A DNA stretch of 64,000 nt, from contig CACMRM010000002.1 in the NCBI GenBank assembly GCA_902616145.1, positions 1 through 64,000 on the forward strand, in the 5' to 3' direction. The position numbers and the translations under genes are program-made. Origin of the DNA: an uncultured Pelagibacteraceae bacterium (lineage in GTDB: Bacteria > Pseudomonadota > Alphaproteobacteria > Pelagibacterales > Pelagibacteraceae). Within the stretch, counting starts at the first letter, position 1, and every line of letters begins with the position of its first letter. The notes below the pieces were generated by a model. The model was not told the DNA's origin, did no database searches, and was given only the letters and a program-made list of their open reading frames with translations. Positions 62,977 through 64,000 of this stretch are shown here, piece by piece.

Positions 62977-62990
62977 TTAGTAGCTAAAAA
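62977..62990. repeat. TTAGTAGCTAAAAA repeat, copy 2 (upstream of aldehyde dehydrogenase)
   Basis: Second identical copy, ending 12 bases before the ATG and directly before the GGGGG ribosome binding site. Between the copies lies AAATGTGTACAATTTA (62944-62959), a motif also present before recA in nearly the same form. Confidence 0.55.
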
Positions 62991-63002
62991 AAAGGGGGAA
63001 AA

Positions 63003-64000
63003 ATGAGTACACAACAATCAAAAAACTCGAACGTGTCTTCAGCTTTAGATACCTCTCATTTAAAAGTTAAATTTCCATTTAAAGCAAAATACGGCAACTT
63101 TATTAATGGTAAATTTGTAGAACCAAAGTCAGGCAAATATTTTGATAATGTTAGCCCGATAAATAATGAGAAAATCTGTTCAGTTGCAAGATCGAATGAA
63201 AAAGACGTAGAGGCTGCATTAGACGCAGCTCATGCGGCTTTCGTTGAATGGGGAAAAACGGACATCACTACTAGGTCAAATATTTTGTACAAAATAGCTG
63301 ATGTGCTTGAAAAAAATCTAAATTTATTAGCCACTGCTGAGTGTTTAGATAATGGTAAACCAATTAGAGAATGTATGGCAGCAGATTTGCCTTTAGTGAT
63401 AGATCATTGGAGATATTTTGCTGGAGTAATAAGAGCCGAAGAGGGTTCAGTGGCTGAAATAAGCAACTCTCAATACTCTTATAATATACCAGAACCTCTA
63501 GGGGTGGTTGGCCAAATAGTTCCATGGAATTTTCCATTATTAATGGCGACATGGAAACTTGCACCAGCTTTGGCTGCAGGAAACTGTTCAGTTCTTAAAC
63601 CAGCTGAACAAACACCAGCATCAATCATGGTAATGATGGAACTTATTGGAGACTTATTACCTCCAGGAGTAGTAAACATCGTAAGTGGTTATGGTTTAGA
63701 AGCAGGTAAGCCTTTAGCATCATCAAAAAGGGTTGCTAAAGTTGCTTTTACAGGTGAAACAACAACTGGAAGATTAATAATGCAGTATGCTGCACAAAAC
63801 ATAATTCCAATTACCTTGGAATTAGGCGGCAAATCTCCAAACATATTTTTTGAAGACATTATGAATAAAGATGATGATTTCTTAGATAAATGTGTTGAAG
63901 GTTTTGTAATGTTTAATCTAAACCAAGGTGAGGTATGTACTTGCCCAAGCAGAGCGTTAGTTCAAGAATCTATCTATGATAAATTTATGGAAAGATGTAT
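63003..64000 (+). CDS. Aldehyde dehydrogenase (partial, runs off the window)
   Basis: The first 332 residues of an NAD(P)-dependent aldehyde dehydrogenase. It starts [20 protein letters not shown] after a GGGGG ribosome binding site. Visible are [40 protein letters not shown], the cofactor loop [10 protein letters not shown], the general base in LELGGKSPN, and the catalytic cysteine Cys312 in [14 protein letters not shown]. The GEVCTCPSR form resembles acetaldehyde dehydrogenases such as ExaC/AldB. The C terminus lies beyond 64000. Confidence 0.94.
   Translation, partial: MSTQQSKNSNVSSALDTSHLKVKFPFKAKYGNFINGKFVEPKSGKYFDNVSPINNEKICSVARSNEKDVEAALDAAHAAFVEWGKTDITTRSNILYKIADVLEKNLNLLATAECLDNGKPIRECMAADLPLVIDHWRYFAGVIRAEEGSVAEISNSQYSYNIPEPLGVVGQIVPWNFPLLMATWKLAPALAAGNCSVLKPAEQTPASIMVMMELIGDLLPPGVVNIVSGYGLEAGKPLASSKRVAKVAFTGETTTGRLIMQYAAQNIIPITLELGGKSPNIFFEDIMNKDDDFLDKCVEGFVMFNLNQGEVCTCPSRALVQESIYDKFMERC

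Overview
The window reads as a chromosome segment of a SAR11 alphaproteobacterium ('Candidatus Pelagibacter' type). The DNA is strongly AT-rich and coding is nearly continuous, with very short or overlapping gene junctions. Gene content and order are typical of the group: a proteorhodopsin gene, the yebC-ruvC-tolQRAB-pal-cpoB-tilS-ftsH-folP-glmM run, an alphaproteobacterial ZapA/ZauP pair, TrcR (DUF1013), RpoH and an alphaproteobacterial DksA. I see no insertion sequence, integrase, CRISPR array or clear pseudogene. The assignment rests on gene content and my knowledge of the lineage, not on a database search.

Layout. 1-3937 (+): a 5S rRNA gene with what looks like its own promoter, then rpmJ, a tiny aa3-oxidase subunit IV, the proton-translocating transhydrogenase pntAA-AB-B and a transaldolase. 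3939-11522 (-): initiator tRNA, cold-shock protein, rpsU (apparent ATT start), trcR, rpmE, suhB, efp, thiE, and the sugar-phosphate genes fba, pgk and tkt. 11580-27317 (+): zauP-zapA-fau-ymdB-yebC-ruvC, the Tol-Pal envelope operon, tilS, ftsH, folP, glmM, thiD and purA. 27314-29221 (-): rpoH and rluD. 29246-29323: tRNA-Arg. 29326-34255 (-): tsaC followed by an ABC exporter, a 2OG-oxygenase-like protein, an FkbM methyltransferase and a GT17 glycosyltransferase. This is the most accessory-looking block in the window.

34277-37286 (+): xseB, ispA, dxs (isoprenoid precursors). 37283-40042: aroC(-), pdxH(+), ispB(-). 40190-46605 (+): S49 peptidase, glyQ, glyS, ppdK. 46594-48415 (-): nadC, nadA. 48477-48560: tRNA-Leu followed by a small membrane ORF. 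Then ygfZ(-), dihydroorotase(+) and a PrpE-type acyl-CoA synthetase(-). 53024-55965 (+): proteorhodopsin (Gln at the spectral tuning site, so predicted blue-absorbing) with its own terminator, then a small membrane ORF, a 2Fe-2S ferredoxin, a ferredoxin-NADP reductase and a GST. dksA(-) follows, then two glycosyltransferases, an HCCA-isomerase-like protein, a glycerate-kinase-like protein, TolC, RecA with a strong terminator, and an aldehyde dehydrogenase cut by the window edge.

How parts fit together: light-driven proton pumping, transhydrogenase and ferredoxin reductase all bear on proton motive force and NADPH; dxs, ispA and ispB supply prenyl chains for quinone and, indirectly, retinal; TolQRAB-Pal-CpoB, ZapA/ZauP, FtsH and GlmM are envelope and division functions; fba-pgk-tkt with transaldolase and PPDK form the sugar-phosphate backbone. 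No single undescribed system is proven here. The best candidates for a second look are the ATT-initiated rpsU, the 5S-rpmJ arrangement, the phage-like RuvC without RuvAB, the ABC/2OG/FkbM/GT17 block, the small membrane ORF after proteorhodopsin, and the paired repeats upstream of the aldehyde dehydrogenase.
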